A DNA stretch of 64,000 nt from Streptomyces nigrescens (GTDB lineage: Bacteria; Actinomycetota; Actinomycetes; Streptomycetales; Streptomycetaceae): contig AP026073.1 of the NCBI GenBank assembly GCA_024349765.1, forward strand, positions 2,232,001-2,296,000, in the 5' to 3' direction. This document shows, piece by piece, positions 30,252-38,667 of the stretch. Position numbers and translations under genes: made by a program. Below the pieces are notes generated by a model, which worked only from the letters and a program-made list of their open reading frames with translations, was not told the DNA's origin and made no database searches. Numbering within the stretch: position 1 is the stretch's first letter; every line of letters begins with the position of its first letter.

Positions 30252-31712
30252 CTACCGCGCGTCCGCGTCCCCGCCCCGCGCCGGCTGACCTTCACCCGGA
30301 GCGGCCGGGCCACCGGCCGGAGCAAGCGGAGCCAGCCGTTCCATGGCGTCGGCCCCCAACCCCCGGGTCGGCCCCTGGCAGCCCTGCGCCGCCGCGATCC
30401 CCAGCGCGACCAGCAGCGTCACCACGACGAACACGATGACCCGCTGGCGCAGCAGCCGGCGGTCGGGGCCGGGCCGGCGTCCGCCGGAGTTCGTACGGAC
30501 CGGGGTGCGCGAACCGTTTCGCCCCGTCGGCCGCGCCGCCGGACCACGTCGGGCACTCCGCCCCGCGGTACGCGGATTCTTCCTCGCGCCGGTGCCCGCA
30601 CCCGTACCTGCACCCGCACCCGTACCCGCACCGGAAGCCGGTCCGCCCGGCCGTCCGCCGGCCCCGTCCCGCGGCGCCGGCGGACGCGACGCGTGCGGGC
30701 GCGGCGCGGAGCCGCCCGCCGTCCGCCGCTCGGTGCGCTGGCGCGCGTACTCCTCGGCCCGCTGCCCGGTCGGCCGGTCCGACGGACGGTGCTCCGCCCG
30801 GCCCCATCCGGCCCCGCTGCCGGACCCGTTGTGCGGAAGCCCTCCCGGCAGCCCCCCGGACAAACCCCCCGACAGGCCGCCCGACAGACCGTGCGCCTCA
30901 CGGGCCGCGATCTCCTTGAGCCGCAACGACAGCGACAACGTGCTGGGCCGGTCCGCCGGATCCTTGGCCAGGCACGACGCGAGCAGCGGCGCCAGCGCGT
31001 CCGGCACCCCGGAGAGCTGCGCCTCCTCGTGCACCACCCGGTAGAGCATGACCTCCGAACTGCCCTGCCCGAACGGGGAGTCCGCGGTGCAGGCGTACGC
31101 GAGCGTGGCGCCCAGCGCGAAGATGTCGGTGGCCGGGGTCACCGCGGCCCCGCGGACCTGTTCCGGCGCCAGGAAGCCCGGCGACCCGACGGCCGTACCG
31201 ACATGCGTGAGCGTGCTGGCGCCGGTCGCCCAGGCGATGCCGAAGTCGATGATGCGCGGGCCCTTGGGCGACAGCAGGATGTTGGACGGCTTCAGGTCGC
31301 GGTGCACGACACCCGCGTCGTGGACGGCCAGCAGCCCCTCGGACAGTGCCGCGCCGACGGACGCGACCTGCGCGGGGGAGAGCGGCCCCTCCTCGTTGAC
31401 CTTGTCGTGCAGCGACGGGCCGGGGACGTACTGGGTGGCGAACCACGGGCGGTCCGCGTCCAGATCGGCCGCGACCAGCCGCGCCGTACAGCCGCCGCGG
31501 ATCCGGCGGGCGGCGGAGACCTCGCGGGCGAACCGCGAGCGGAATTCCTGATCCTCCGCCAGGTCCGGCCGGATCACCTTCAGTGCGACCCGCTGACCGC
31601 GCTTGTCCGAGCCGAGGTAGACCACGCCCATCCCGCCCGCGCCGAGCCGGCGGTGCAACCGGAACGTCCCGACGACACGCGGGTCCTCGCGTCGGAGCCG
31701 CATCATCGCCAT
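30252..31712 (-). CDS. membrane-anchored Hanks-type Ser/Thr protein kinase
   Basis: 486 aa. Kinase domain at residues ~16-275: Gly-rich loop LGAGGMGVVYLG, VALKVI lysine, catalytic loop HRDLKPSNILL, DFGIAW, GSPGFLAPEQV (activation segment/APE). Then a ~145-residue Gly/Pro/Arg-rich linker with repeats of GGLSGGLSG and GAGTG, one TM helix at about 425-445 (VIVFVVVTLLVALGIAAA), and a short extracellular tail. No PASTA repeats. ATG at 31712. Typical of the many streptomycete signalling kinases; ligand and substrates unknown. Confidence 0.92.
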   Translation of the reverse strand: MAMMRLRREDPRVVGTFRLHRRLGAGGMGVVYLGSDKRGQRVALKVIRPDLAEDQEFRSRFAREVSAARRIRGGCTARLVAADLDADRPWFATQYVPGPSLHDKVNEEGPLSPAQVASVGAALSEGLLAVHDAGVVHRDLKPSNILLSPKGPRIIDFGIAWATGASTLTHVGTAVGSPGFLAPEQVRGAAVTPATDIFALGATLAYACTADSPFGQGSSEVMLYRVVHEEAQLSGVPDALAPLLASCLAKDPADRPSTLSLSLRLKEIAAREAHGLSGGLSGGLSGGLPGGLPHNGSGSGAGWGRAEHRPSDRPTGQRAEEYARQRTERRTAGGSAPRPHASRPPAPRDGAGGRPGGPASGAGTGAGAGTGAGTGARKNPRTAGRSARRGPAARPTGRNGSRTPVRTNSGGRRPGPDRRLLRQRVIVFVVVTLLVALGIAAAQGCQGPTRGLGADAMERLAPLAPAGGPAAPGEGQPARGGDADAR

Positions 31713-32318
31713 GTCCGTCCCCTACCTGCGGTGGGAGGCCCCTCCGCTGCCAACCGTCTGACGTGGCACAGCTTACGGATTGACGGCTCGCTGTGCTGAG
31801 AGGCCGCGCATGCGTCGGCAACCGGATTGTCGGTGGCGGGTGCGATCCTCGGAGTGCGGAAGGGGAAAGGGGCGTGCGGCGGCCGGGGTTTTCCGCCCGC
31901 GTGCTCAATGATCCGTCACATAAGGGGGATTGACGCGATGAAGGATGATCGAGGGCGAATGCCGGGGATGCCGGATGTCGCTCCGGGCGGCGGACGGCGC
32001 CGGCGTATGCGACGGCCGGCGGCTGCCGGACGGCGGGGCGCGGGGGAGCCACCGACGTGAGCGAGGTCACGCATGCGGGCCGCTCCGACCTGCGGTGCGG
32101 TGGCCACCCCTGGGGGATGTCCGGGGTCCTCAGGGGTCTTCTCCACCCAGGGGAGTACGTGACGCCCGGTCCCGTCATCCTCCTGGAGGCCGCCCAATAG
32201 GTACGACGGCATGACGCCTGGCCTGCGTCGCGTGCCTAGTGTTGTCATCAAGCGGCGGGCGCAGCACTCGTCCCCCGAGGTCAGACGCCCGCCGCTCCAG
32301 AGACGACGGGAGCGGACG
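31713..32318. other. 606-bp intergenic region with one doubtful small ORF
   Basis: The region holds the divergent promoters of the kinase and the small membrane protein. A 40-codon frame at 31938-32060 (start MKDDRGRMPGMPD, then very Arg-rich) has AAGGGGG 9 nt before its ATG. Its composition is otherwise unconvincing, so I do not call it a gene. The local AT-rich patch at 31905-31945 may be a promoter. Confidence 0.35.
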
Positions 32319-32528
32319 ATGGATCGGACCTCAGGACGGACGGCCCTTCGGGCGCAGGGGCGCAAGGCCGCCGCGGCGCTCGGCGGCCACCAGTCCTCGG
32401 GCACCCGCCATCCCCTCGTCGCGGTGGCCATGGTGCTGCCGTTGGCGATCCTGCTCGCCGTCGTCTTCGGCGGCTGGGAAGCCGTCATGACACAGGCGTC
32501 GTCCGTTGCCGGAATGCTGGGGCGCTGA
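32319..32528 (+). CDS. small single-pass membrane protein
   Basis: 69 aa. A basic N-terminal half (RTALRAQGRKAAAALGG) is followed by one strong TM helix (LVAVAMVLPLAILLAVVFGG, residues ~32-51) and a short polar tail ending in VAGMLGR. GGGAGCGGAC precedes ATG at 32319. Codon bias is genuine. Monocistronic, followed by a strong hairpin. Function unknown. Confidence 0.65.
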   Translation: MDRTSGRTALRAQGRKAAAALGGHQSSGTRHPLVAVAMVLPLAILLAVVFGGWEAVMTQASSVAGMLGR

Positions 32529-32616
32529 GCGGCACTCCAGGCCCGGGAGAGCGGCCCGGGACGGGGACCTCCGGCTGAATACCCCGTGGGGACGGGGGTG
32601 CGGCGGACGGCACGAG

Positions 32617-32646
32617 CGGCCGGGCATCTGGGGAGATGCCCGGCCG
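32617..32646 (+). terminator. terminator after the small membrane protein gene
   Basis: Perfect 13-bp stem (cggccgggcatct and complement) with a GGGG loop, about 90 nt after the stop. Confidence 0.8.
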
Positions 32647-32699
32647 TCGAGCTTCCAGCCCACCCACCGAACCACGGCTCCTCCCCCCGAGCGTCCCCA

Positions 32700-32851
32700 C
32701 CGCATACGCGCCCCGCCGCCCCGCCCGCCCCTCGCCGCGTACGCATGCCGCCCCGACGCCTTGGCTGCCCTTCCCGCGTACGCCCGCCGGCCTGACGCCC
32801 TGCCCACCCCCGCCGCGTACGATCCCCTTCGGGCCCGCCCAGGCAAGGCCC
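32700..32851 (+). repeat. 39-bp imperfect tandem repeats
   Basis: ccgcgtacg recurs at 32735, 32774 and 32813, exactly 39 bp apart, within units sharing gcgtacgc and a gacgcc-type segment; a weaker copy (ccgcatacg) is at 32700. It fills most of the 359-bp gap before the phosphotransferase gene. Because 39 bp is 13 codons, spurious frames cross it, but no start or RBS supports coding. Confidence 0.6.
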
Positions 32852-32887
32852 CACACCGACGCAGGCCAGGGGGAGGGGAGGGGAGCC

Positions 32888-33997
32888 ATGAGCACGCCGC
32901 TGGCCGTCCGCCTGGCCGCCCTCGCCGCGTCCTCCGACCCCGACGGCCCCCCACCCACCCCGCCGGCCCCCGAGCCGCTCACCAACCACCCCGAGCCACT
33001 CACCAACCACCCCGAGACACCTGCCGATCGCCCCCACCCGCCCACGGATCGCCCCCACCCACCCGCCGCCCACCCCCAGGTCCTCGCCGACCGCCCCGAC
33101 GGCACGGTCGTCCGCAGCGGCCGTACGGTCGCCAAGGCACACGCCCCCGACGCCGACCCGCACGACCTCGCCGCCCGCCTCCGGATCGCCGCGCACCCCC
33201 TCCTGCACGGGATCCTGCTGCCCCCGCTCCCGCTCACCGCCCCCGACGGCTTCCTCGTCCTCACCGACGAGGGCCGGGCGCTGTCCCGCTGGCCGTACGG
33301 CACCCCGGTCGCGCCCGACGACCCCGCCGCGGCGCCCTGGGAGGACGCCGCCCGCCTGCTGGCCCGGCTGCACGCCGTCGATCCGCGCCAACTCCCCGGC
33401 CCGGTCCCGCCGATGCGCGGCCCCGCCAAGGCCGCCCACGCCCTGACCCGGCTGCGCGCGGCAGTGGACGCCGGGCCGAAGGGCGCCGTCCCGCGACCCC
33501 TGCGCGCGGCCGCCGCGGCCGTCGAACGGGCCTGGTACGGGCTGCCGCCCTGGGCCCGGGGCGAGGCCCCGCCCCCGCGTGCGGCGTCCCTCTGCCACGG
33601 CGACCTCCACCTCGGCCAGCTGGTCCGCCACCCGGCCGCCGACGGCCGCTGGCTCCTGATCGACGTCGACGACCTCGGCCTCGGCGACGGGGCCTGGGAC
33701 CTGGCCCGTCCCGCCGCCTGGTTCGCCACCGGCCTGCTCGCCCCCGACATCTGGACGCGCTTCCTGACGGCCTACCGCGCGGCACGCGGACCGGCGCTGC
33801 GCCCCGACGGCGACCCCTGGCCCGAGCTGGAGGTCCCCGCCCGCGCCCTGACCGTGCAGACCGCCGCGCTCGCCGTCGCCAAGGCCGTCACCGGGGAGCG
33901 GGCGCTGGACGAGGCCGCGACCGCGGTCATCGACGCCTGCGCCCGGATGGCGTCCCTGCCGCAGCAGTTGGCACCCGGCGGGCCCGTCGTACGCTGA
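32888..33997 (+). CDS. APH-type phosphotransferase family protein
   Basis: 369 aa. Aminoglycoside-phosphotransferase/choline-kinase fold, recognised by SLCHGDLHLGQL (Brenner motif, catalytic Asp) and LIDVDDLGLGDGAWDLARPAAWF (metal-binding Asp). The N-terminal ~65 residues are an unusual Pro/His-rich tract with tandem EPLTNHP and DRPHPP units, encoded by direct DNA repeats at 32974-33060, and so are probably a recent expansion. GGGGAGGGGAG precedes ATG at 32888. The natural substrate is unknown and need not be an antibiotic. Confidence 0.82.
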   Translation: MSTPLAVRLAALAASSDPDGPPPTPPAPEPLTNHPEPLTNHPETPADRPHPPTDRPHPPAAHPQVLADRPDGTVVRSGRTVAKAHAPDADPHDLAARLRIAAHPLLHGILLPPLPLTAPDGFLVLTDEGRALSRWPYGTPVAPDDPAAAPWEDAARLLARLHAVDPRQLPGPVPPMRGPAKAAHALTRLRAAVDAGPKGAVPRPLRAAAAAVERAWYGLPPWARGEAPPPRAASLCHGDLHLGQLVRHPAADGRWLLIDVDDLGLGDGAWDLARPAAWFATGLLAPDIWTRFLTAYRAARGPALRPDGDPWPELEVPARALTVQTAALAVAKAVTGERALDEAATAVIDACARMASLPQQLAPGGPVVR

Positions 33998-34003
33998 ACC
34001 CCA

Positions 34004-34030
34004 CGCCACCGGAAGGCCGTTCCGGTGGCG
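34004..34030 (+). terminator. terminator after the APH gene
   Basis: Perfect 11-bp stem (cgccaccggaa and complement) with 5-nt loop, 7 nt after the stop codon. Confidence 0.75.
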
Positions 34031-34070
34031 CCGCGCCGAGCGGCAGCGAACGACAGGAGTTGAGCCGACG

Positions 34071-34346
34071 ATGCAGTGCCCCAAGTGCCATGCACCGATG
34101 CACACGTACAACCGCAATGGTGTCCAGATCGAGCAGTGCGCCGGCTGCCGGGGGATCTTCCTCGACTTCGGGGAGCTGGAGGCGCTGACCCGCCTGGAGT
34201 CGCAGTGGGTCCAGCAGGCCCCGCCGCCCGCCCCGCAGGCGTACCCCGCCGCTCCCGCCTGGGGTGCCCCGCATCACGGACACCACGGTCACCATGGGCA
34301 CCACGGTCATCACCGGGGCCTCGGCCACATGCTGTTCTCGTCCTGA
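34071..34346 (+). CDS. TFIIB-type zinc-ribbon protein with His-rich tail
   Basis: 91 aa. The zf-TFIIB domain spans residues 1-45: MQCPKCHAPM and IEQCAGCRGIFLDFGELE (CPxC ... CxGC plus the GxFLD(F)GEL signature). A Pro/Ala linker follows, then HHGHHGHHGHHGHHRG, a strong metal-binding tract. The family is annotated only as putative zinc-ribbon proteins; a role in metal binding or storage is possible but unproven. ATG at 34071 with AGGAG 10 nt upstream. Confidence 0.88.
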   Translation: MQCPKCHAPMHTYNRNGVQIEQCAGCRGIFLDFGELEALTRLESQWVQQAPPPAPQAYPAAPAWGAPHHGHHGHHGHHGHHRGLGHMLFSS

Positions 34347-34423
34347 ACCGTCGCACCCGGCCCGGCCGGCACGGCCACAGCCGGCCGGCCGGGCCGGAGC
34401 CCGTGACCGGCACGGCACAAAAG

Positions 34424-34456
34424 CCGAGGGCCGGAGCGAATCGCTCCGGCCCTCGG
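34424..34456 (-). terminator. terminator of the minus-strand tRNA cluster
   Basis: 14-bp perfect stem (ccgagggccggagc and complement) with a 5-nt loop, 9 nt beyond the 3' end of the last tRNA-Val. Confidence 0.75.
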
Positions 34457-34464
34457 GCTGCGTG

Positions 34465-34536
34465 TGGACGATACTGGGATTGAACCAGTGACCTCTTCCG
34501 TGTCAGGGAAGCGCTCTCCCGCTGAGCTAATCGTCC
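34465..34536 (-). tRNA. tRNA-Val (anticodon GAC), copy 1
   Basis: Cloverleaf on the minus strand with acceptor GGACGAT/ATCGTCC, anticodon stem CTTCC/GGAAG, loop CTGACAC (anticodon GAC), T-loop GTTCAATCC and discriminator A. 72 nt, no encoded CCA. Identical to the copy at 34668. Confidence 0.95.
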
Positions 34537-34570
34537 TCGGGACCATGGATCACGAAGACCCACGGTTGCG

Positions 34571-34642
34571 TGCGCGATACTGGGATTGAACCAGTGACCT
34601 CTTCCGTGTCAGGGAAGCGCTCTCCCGCTGAGCTAATCGCGC
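34571..34642 (-). tRNA. tRNA-Val (anticodon GAC), copy 2 with variant acceptor stem
   Basis: Same body as the flanking copies, but the acceptor stem is GCGCGAT/ATCGCGC: three positions changed with fully compensating partners. 72 nt, no encoded CCA. Confidence 0.95.
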
Positions 34643-34667
34643 GGGGGCCCGGCCGGAGCCGGACCAG

Positions 34668-34739
34668 TGGACGATACTGGGATTGAACCAGTGACCTCTT
34701 CCGTGTCAGGGAAGCGCTCTCCCGCTGAGCTAATCGTCC
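34668..34739 (-). tRNA. tRNA-Val (anticodon GAC), copy 3
   Basis: Identical to copy 1, acceptor GGACGAT/ATCGTCC, anticodon loop CTGACAC. It lies 1 nt from the encoded CCA end of the tRNA-Cys, so the two are processed from one precursor. Confidence 0.95.
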
Positions 34740-34740
34740 T

Positions 34741-34814
34741 TGGAGGTGGAGACGGGATTTGAACCCGTGTAGACGGCTTTGCAGGCCGTTGCCTCGCCTC
34801 TCGGCCACTCCACC
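34741..34814 (-). tRNA. tRNA-Cys (anticodon GCA)
   Basis: Acceptor GGTGGAG/CTCCACC, discriminator T, and an encoded CCA (34741-34743). Anticodon stem ACGGC/GCCGT with loop CTGCAAA gives GCA. T-arm GGGTTCAAATCCC. Confidence 0.95.
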
Positions 34815-34849
34815 AGGAGTGAGGGGGTTCGGGAAGATCCCCCACATCG

Positions 34850-34922
<73 letters not shown>

Positions 34923-35100
34923 AGGTGTCTCTCCCAGACTACGTCCGGGAAGCTACCGGGCCTCCGGGGCGCTTCCGCGTCCCGGCGACGTGTTGAACTC
35001 TAGCGGATTCCGGGGCCAGTACAAAAACGCGTTTGTGCAGCGTGCTGCGCTGCTCGCCCGGCACAGGCGCGCCCGGGGCCCCCGCCATAGACTCGCTGAC

Positions 35101-36168
35101 GTGCACGACTTCGCTCCCATGGCCCGCTTCGGCGGCCTGATAGCCACCGATCTACGGGACGTGACCAGCGATCCCGCGGCCCTCGACTCGACGGGCTGGT
35201 GGGCGGTGGCCGCCGACTTCGAGGGCCAGGTGGTCTGCGCCCGCTTCGCCGACGTACGCCCCGCGAACCCGGCCGACGCCCCCGCCCCCGGCACCTGGCA
35301 CGGCCCCGCGCGCGACGCCTGGGTCAGCTCCCTGGACCGCGACGCCTACGTCCGCGGCGTACGGCGGGTCCGCGAACACATCGCGGCCGGCGACGTCTAC
35401 CAGGTCAACCTCTGCCGGGTGCTGAGCGCGCCGCTGCCCGACCCGGACCGGGCCGACGTCGACGCGCTGTCCGCGGTGCTGGCCCGCGGCAACCCCGCCC
35501 CGCACGCCGGCACGATCCGGCTGCCCGGCCACGGCGTGGAGATCGCCAGCGCCTCCCCGGAGCTCTATCTGCGGCGGGACGACCGCGCCGTGTGGTCCGG
35601 CCCGATCAAGGGCACCGGCCGGACCGCCGCGGACCTCTCGGACAAGGACCGGGCGGAGAACGTGATGATCGTGGACCTGGTCCGCAACGACCTCGGCCGG
35701 GTCTGCGCCACCGGAACCGTCACCGTCCCGGCACTCTGCGCGGTCGAGGAGCACCCCGGCCTGGTGCACCTCGTCTCCACGGTGCGCGGCGAACTGGACG
35801 TCGCCAACGAGAAGAGCGCATGGGCCGACCTGCTGGACGCCACCTTCCCGCCCGGCTCGGTCACCGGCGCCCCCAAGTCCAGCGCCCTGCGGATCATCGA
35901 CGAACTGGAGACCGCGCCCCGCGGCCCGTACTGCGGCGGCATCGGCTGGGTCGACGCCGACCGCCGCACCGGCGAGCTCGCGGTCGGCATCCGGACCTTC
36001 TGGATCGACCGCACGCCCGCCGACGGGCCGGTCCTCCGTTTCGGCGCCGGGGCCGGGATCATCTGGGACTCCGACCCCGAGCGGGAATGGGCGGAGACCG
36101 AACTGAAGGCGAGCCGACTGCTCGCGGTAGCGTCGGGACGCAACGAGCCGAGCGGAGGAGAGCGATGA
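35101..36168 (+). CDS. pabB: aminodeoxychorismate synthase component I (PabB-like chorismate-binding enzyme)
   Basis: 355 aa. Aminates chorismate for p-aminobenzoate and hence folate. Conserved blocks: REHIAAGDVYQVNLCR, SASPELYLRRD, GPIKGTGRTA, DRAENVMIVDLVRNDLGRVC (Mg and substrate ligands), LVHLVSTVRGEL, and FPPGSVTGAPKSSALRIID. Shorter than full PabB because the N-terminal half-domain is reduced. GTG at 35101 is chosen because TAGACT (35088-35093) is a good -10 that places the start point at 35101 (leaderless); ATG at 35119 is the alternative. The stop overlaps pabC. Confidence 0.88.
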   Translation: MHDFAPMARFGGLIATDLRDVTSDPAALDSTGWWAVAADFEGQVVCARFADVRPANPADAPAPGTWHGPARDAWVSSLDRDAYVRGVRRVREHIAAGDVYQVNLCRVLSAPLPDPDRADVDALSAVLARGNPAPHAGTIRLPGHGVEIASASPELYLRRDDRAVWSGPIKGTGRTAADLSDKDRAENVMIVDLVRNDLGRVCATGTVTVPALCAVEEHPGLVHLVSTVRGELDVANEKSAWADLLDATFPPGSVTGAPKSSALRIIDELETAPRGPYCGGIGWVDADRRTGELAVGIRTFWIDRTPADGPVLRFGAGAGIIWDSDPEREWAETELKASRLLAVASGRNEPSGGER

Positions 36169-36989
36169 GGATCTGGCTGGACGGGTCACTGCGGAACGCC
36201 GAGGACGCCCGCGTCTCGGTCTTCGACCACGGGCTGACGGTCGGCGACGGCGTCTTCGAGACCGTCAAGGCGGACCACGGACGCGCCTTCGCCCTCACCC
36301 GCCACCTGGAGCGCCTCGCCACCTCCGCCCGCGGCCTCGGCCTGCCCGCCCCGGACCTCGACGAGGTGCGGCGCGGCTGCGAGGCGGTCCTCGACGCCAA
36401 CCCGATGCCGCTGGGCCGGCTGCGGATCACCTACACCGGCGGCGAGTCCCCGCTCGGCTCGGACCGCGGCGACGCCGGCGCCACGCTCGTCGTCGCGCTC
36501 TCCGCGACCACCCGCCGCCCCGACACCACCGCCGCCGTCACGGTCCCCTGGACCCGTAACGAACGCGGCGCGCTGGCCGGCCTGAAGACCACCTCGTACG
36601 GCGAGAACGTCGTCGCCCTGGCCCGCGCCCGCGAACAGGGCGCCACCGAGGCGCTGTTCGCCAACACCGTCGGCGCGCTCTGCGAGGGCACCGGCTCCAA
36701 CGTCTTCGTCGTCCTGGACGGCGAACTCCACACCCCGCCGCTCGCCTCCGGCTGCCTGGCGGGCATCACCCGGGCCCTGACCGTCTCCTGGGCCGGCGCC
36801 AAGGAGACCGATCTGCCGCTGGACGTCCTGGAGCGGGCCGAGGAGATCTTCCTGACGTCCACCCTCCGCGACGTGCAGGCCGTGACCCGGATCGACGGCC
36901 GCCAACTGTCCGACGGGCCGGGCCCGGTGACCGCCGCGGCCATGCGGATCTTCGACGAGCAGTCCGCCGCCGAGATCGACCCGCGGTGA
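36165..36989 (+). CDS. pabC: aminodeoxychorismate lyase (class IV aminotransferase fold)
   Basis: 274 aa PLP enzyme releasing pyruvate and p-aminobenzoate from aminodeoxychorismate. Fold-type IV features: IWLDGSL, VFDHGLTVGDGVFETV at the N-terminus, the Schiff-base Lys in GLKTTSYGENV, EALFANTVGALCEGTGSNVFVV, and the phosphate loop TSTLRDVQAVTRID. It follows pabB with a 4-nt ATGA overlap and an SD AGCGGAGGAG, which supports the folate role over branched-chain transaminase. Confidence 0.9.
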   Translation: MRIWLDGSLRNAEDARVSVFDHGLTVGDGVFETVKADHGRAFALTRHLERLATSARGLGLPAPDLDEVRRGCEAVLDANPMPLGRLRITYTGGESPLGSDRGDAGATLVVALSATTRRPDTTAAVTVPWTRNERGALAGLKTTSYGENVVALARAREQGATEALFANTVGALCEGTGSNVFVVLDGELHTPPLASGCLAGITRALTVSWAGAKETDLPLDVLERAEEIFLTSTLRDVQAVTRIDGRQLSDGPGPVTAAAMRIFDEQSAAEIDPR

Positions 36990-36994
36990 GCACC

Positions 36995-37012
36995 TCACCC
37001 CGTACGGGGTGA
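36995..37012 (+). terminator. short palindrome after pabC
   Basis: The 18-bp palindrome tcaccccgtacggggtga lies 5 nt after the pabC stop: a 7-bp stem with a GTAC loop. It is a weak terminator or possibly a protein-binding site. Confidence 0.4.
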
Positions 37013-37047
37013 TGACGGGCCCGCGCACGGGCGAGTAGAAAGTCCCC

Positions 37048-37878
37048 GTGACCACTACGCTGCGCCCCGCGGGACCCGAGGAACACCACGACGACGGCAC
37101 CCGGGCCCGCCCGTACGACGTCTGCGTCAACAGCCGGCGGGTCGGCACGGTCCGGCTGTCGACCGACGCCCGTTTCGGGCCGACGGCCGGCCGGATCACC
37201 TACCTGGCCATCGACCCGCCGGACCGGCACCGCGGCCGGGCCACGGTCGCCGCGCTCGCCGCCGAGGAGGTGCTGCGCGGCTGGGGCTGCCGCCAGATCG
37301 AGGTGACCGTCCCGGCCGAGGCGGAGGCCGCGCTGCGGCTCGCGGCGGCCCTGGGCTACACCGAGCGCAGCCGGACCCTGGGCAAGCCCCTCGACGCGCC
37401 GCCGCGGCTGCCCGCGGACGTCACCGACCGGCCGCTGGGCGAGGCGGAGTACCCGGCCTGGCGGGACGCCGCGCTCGCCGAGCACATCCGTGTCCAGACC
37501 GGCCAGGGGATGTCCCGGGCCCGCGCCGAGGACCTCTCGGTGAAGGGCCACCGTGCCCTGCTGCCGGACGGGGCGCAGACCCCCGACCAGGTCCTGCGGA
37601 TCCTGTCCCACGACGGCGCCGACGTCGGGCACCTCTGGCTCGCCCTGCGGATGCCGGAGCAGCCGGGCGGCTACGTCGTCGACGTGCAGGTGGGCCCCGA
37701 CCATCGGGGGCGGGGACACGGCCGCACGCTGATGCTGATCGCCGAGCGCGAGAGCCTCGAGGCCGGCCGCACCACCCTCGGCCTCAACGTCTACGCGGGC
37801 AACGCGCCGGCCCTCGGGCTCTACGAGTCGCTGGGCTACCGGCCCACCGGGTACCTGCTGTGGAAGCCCATCCTGTAG
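37048..37878 (+). CDS. tandem-domain GNAT N-acetyltransferase
   Basis: 276 aa with two GNAT folds. Domain 1 (about 20-125) shows ITYLAIDPPDRHRGRATVAALA and ALRLAAALGYTER. Domain 2 (about 135-276) shows GGYVVDVQVGPDHRGRGHGRTLML, an intact acetyl-CoA loop, and LGLNVYAGNAPALGLYESLGYRPTG. The second domain is the likely catalytic one. GTG at 37048 lacks an SD and follows TAGAAA at 37036-37041, so a leaderless start is possible. Substrate unknown. Confidence 0.85.
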   Translation: MTTTLRPAGPEEHHDDGTRARPYDVCVNSRRVGTVRLSTDARFGPTAGRITYLAIDPPDRHRGRATVAALAAEEVLRGWGCRQIEVTVPAEAEAALRLAAALGYTERSRTLGKPLDAPPRLPADVTDRPLGEAEYPAWRDAALAEHIRVQTGQGMSRARAEDLSVKGHRALLPDGAQTPDQVLRILSHDGADVGHLWLALRMPEQPGGYVVDVQVGPDHRGRGHGRTLMLIAERESLEAGRTTLGLNVYAGNAPALGLYESLGYRPTGYLLWKPIL

Positions 37879-37927
37879 GGCGGGCGGCCGCCCCACGGCG
37901 CCCCGGGGCGGCGCGGCCCCGGCCGGC

Positions 37928-38497
37928 TCAATCCTGGTCGGCTCGGTCCTGTCCGGCCAGCAGCCGGTCGGCGATCTCCTCGATCCGGGCGCGCAGCCCC
38001 TCCTGGCTCTTGCCGCCGTCCAGCCGCTCCCCGTCGATCACGTACGTCGGGGTGCCGGTCACGCCGATCGCCTTCCCCTCGGCCTCGTCGGCGTCGACGA
38101 TCAGCAGGTGCCGCCCGTCGATCAGCGCGGTGTCCAGCTCCTCGGCGTCCAGCCCCAGCTCACCGGCGACCTCCAGCAGCAGCTTCTCGCCGCGCGCGGC
38201 GAGCTCCTCGGTGCGCGCCAGCACCGCCTCGACGTACGGCCAGCCCTGCCCCTGCACCAGCGCCTCCTCGGCGGCCTGGGCCGCGGCGTAGGCGTGCTTG
38301 TGCTTCGCCAGGGGGAAGTGGCGCAGCCGGATGTCCAGCCGGTCGCCGTAGCGCTCGCGCAGCGCCCGCAGGTCCGCCAGCGCGGCGTGGCAGTCCGGGC
38401 ACTGCAGCTCACACCACACGTCGAGGACGATGGGGGTACCCCCTGCTCGAGCGAAGTCGAGAGCTTGGGGGAGGTCGGGGGTGGTGGCGTCGTTCAT
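37928..38497 (-). CDS. DsbA-family thioredoxin-fold protein
   Basis: 189 aa, FrnE/DsbA-like. The active-site motif is WCELQCPDCHAAL (CPDC). RLRHFPLAKHKHAYAAAQAAEEA and the cis-Pro region GVTGTPTYVIDGERLDGGKSQEGL are typical. No signal peptide, so it is cytosolic despite the Dsb fold. ATG at 38497 (MNDATTPD) is chosen; longer frames upstream have no conserved content. Residues ~7-21 are encoded by a dispersed-type repeat (38434-38478), an in-frame insertion just before the first beta strand. Confidence 0.85.
   Translation of the reverse strand: MNDATTPDLPQALDFARAGGTPIVLDVWCELQCPDCHAALADLRALRERYGDRLDIRLRHFPLAKHKHAYAAAQAAEEALVQGQGWPYVEAVLARTEELAARGEKLLLEVAGELGLDAEELDTALIDGRHLLIVDADEAEGKAIGVTGTPTYVIDGERLDGGKSQEGLRARIEEIADRLLAGQDRADQD
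38434..38478. repeat. hairpin repeat element inserted in the DsbA-like gene
   Basis: gtaccccctgctcgag and tcgagagcttgggggagg flank a short cgaag centre, forming a hairpin with ccccc/ggggg and ctcga/tcgag arms. I recall this string as a frequent short dispersed repeat in Streptomyces chromosomes. Here it lies within the coding frame and adds about 15 residues (DLPQALDFARAGGTP) to the protein's N-terminus. Confidence 0.65.
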
Positions 38498-38667
38498 GGG
38501 GCCAGTCTCCCAGCCCGCCCCCTGGTGGCCGAACCCGGACCTGGGGATGAGGGTGACCCGGAGAAGACCCTGAAGCGGGTGCCGGAACATGGCCCGGGCG
38601 GGCCCGGACAGGGCAGGATGGAGGGGAGCAAAAACACTGCTCGCCCTTTCACCGGCAGGAGGACCGG

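Noticed and set aside
31827..32060. Small plus-strand ORF upstream of the small membrane protein gene
   Set aside because: It has an SD-like AAGGGGG before an internal ATG at 31938, but the product is Arg/Gly/Pro-rich with no protein-like pattern; kept only as a note in the intergenic entry.
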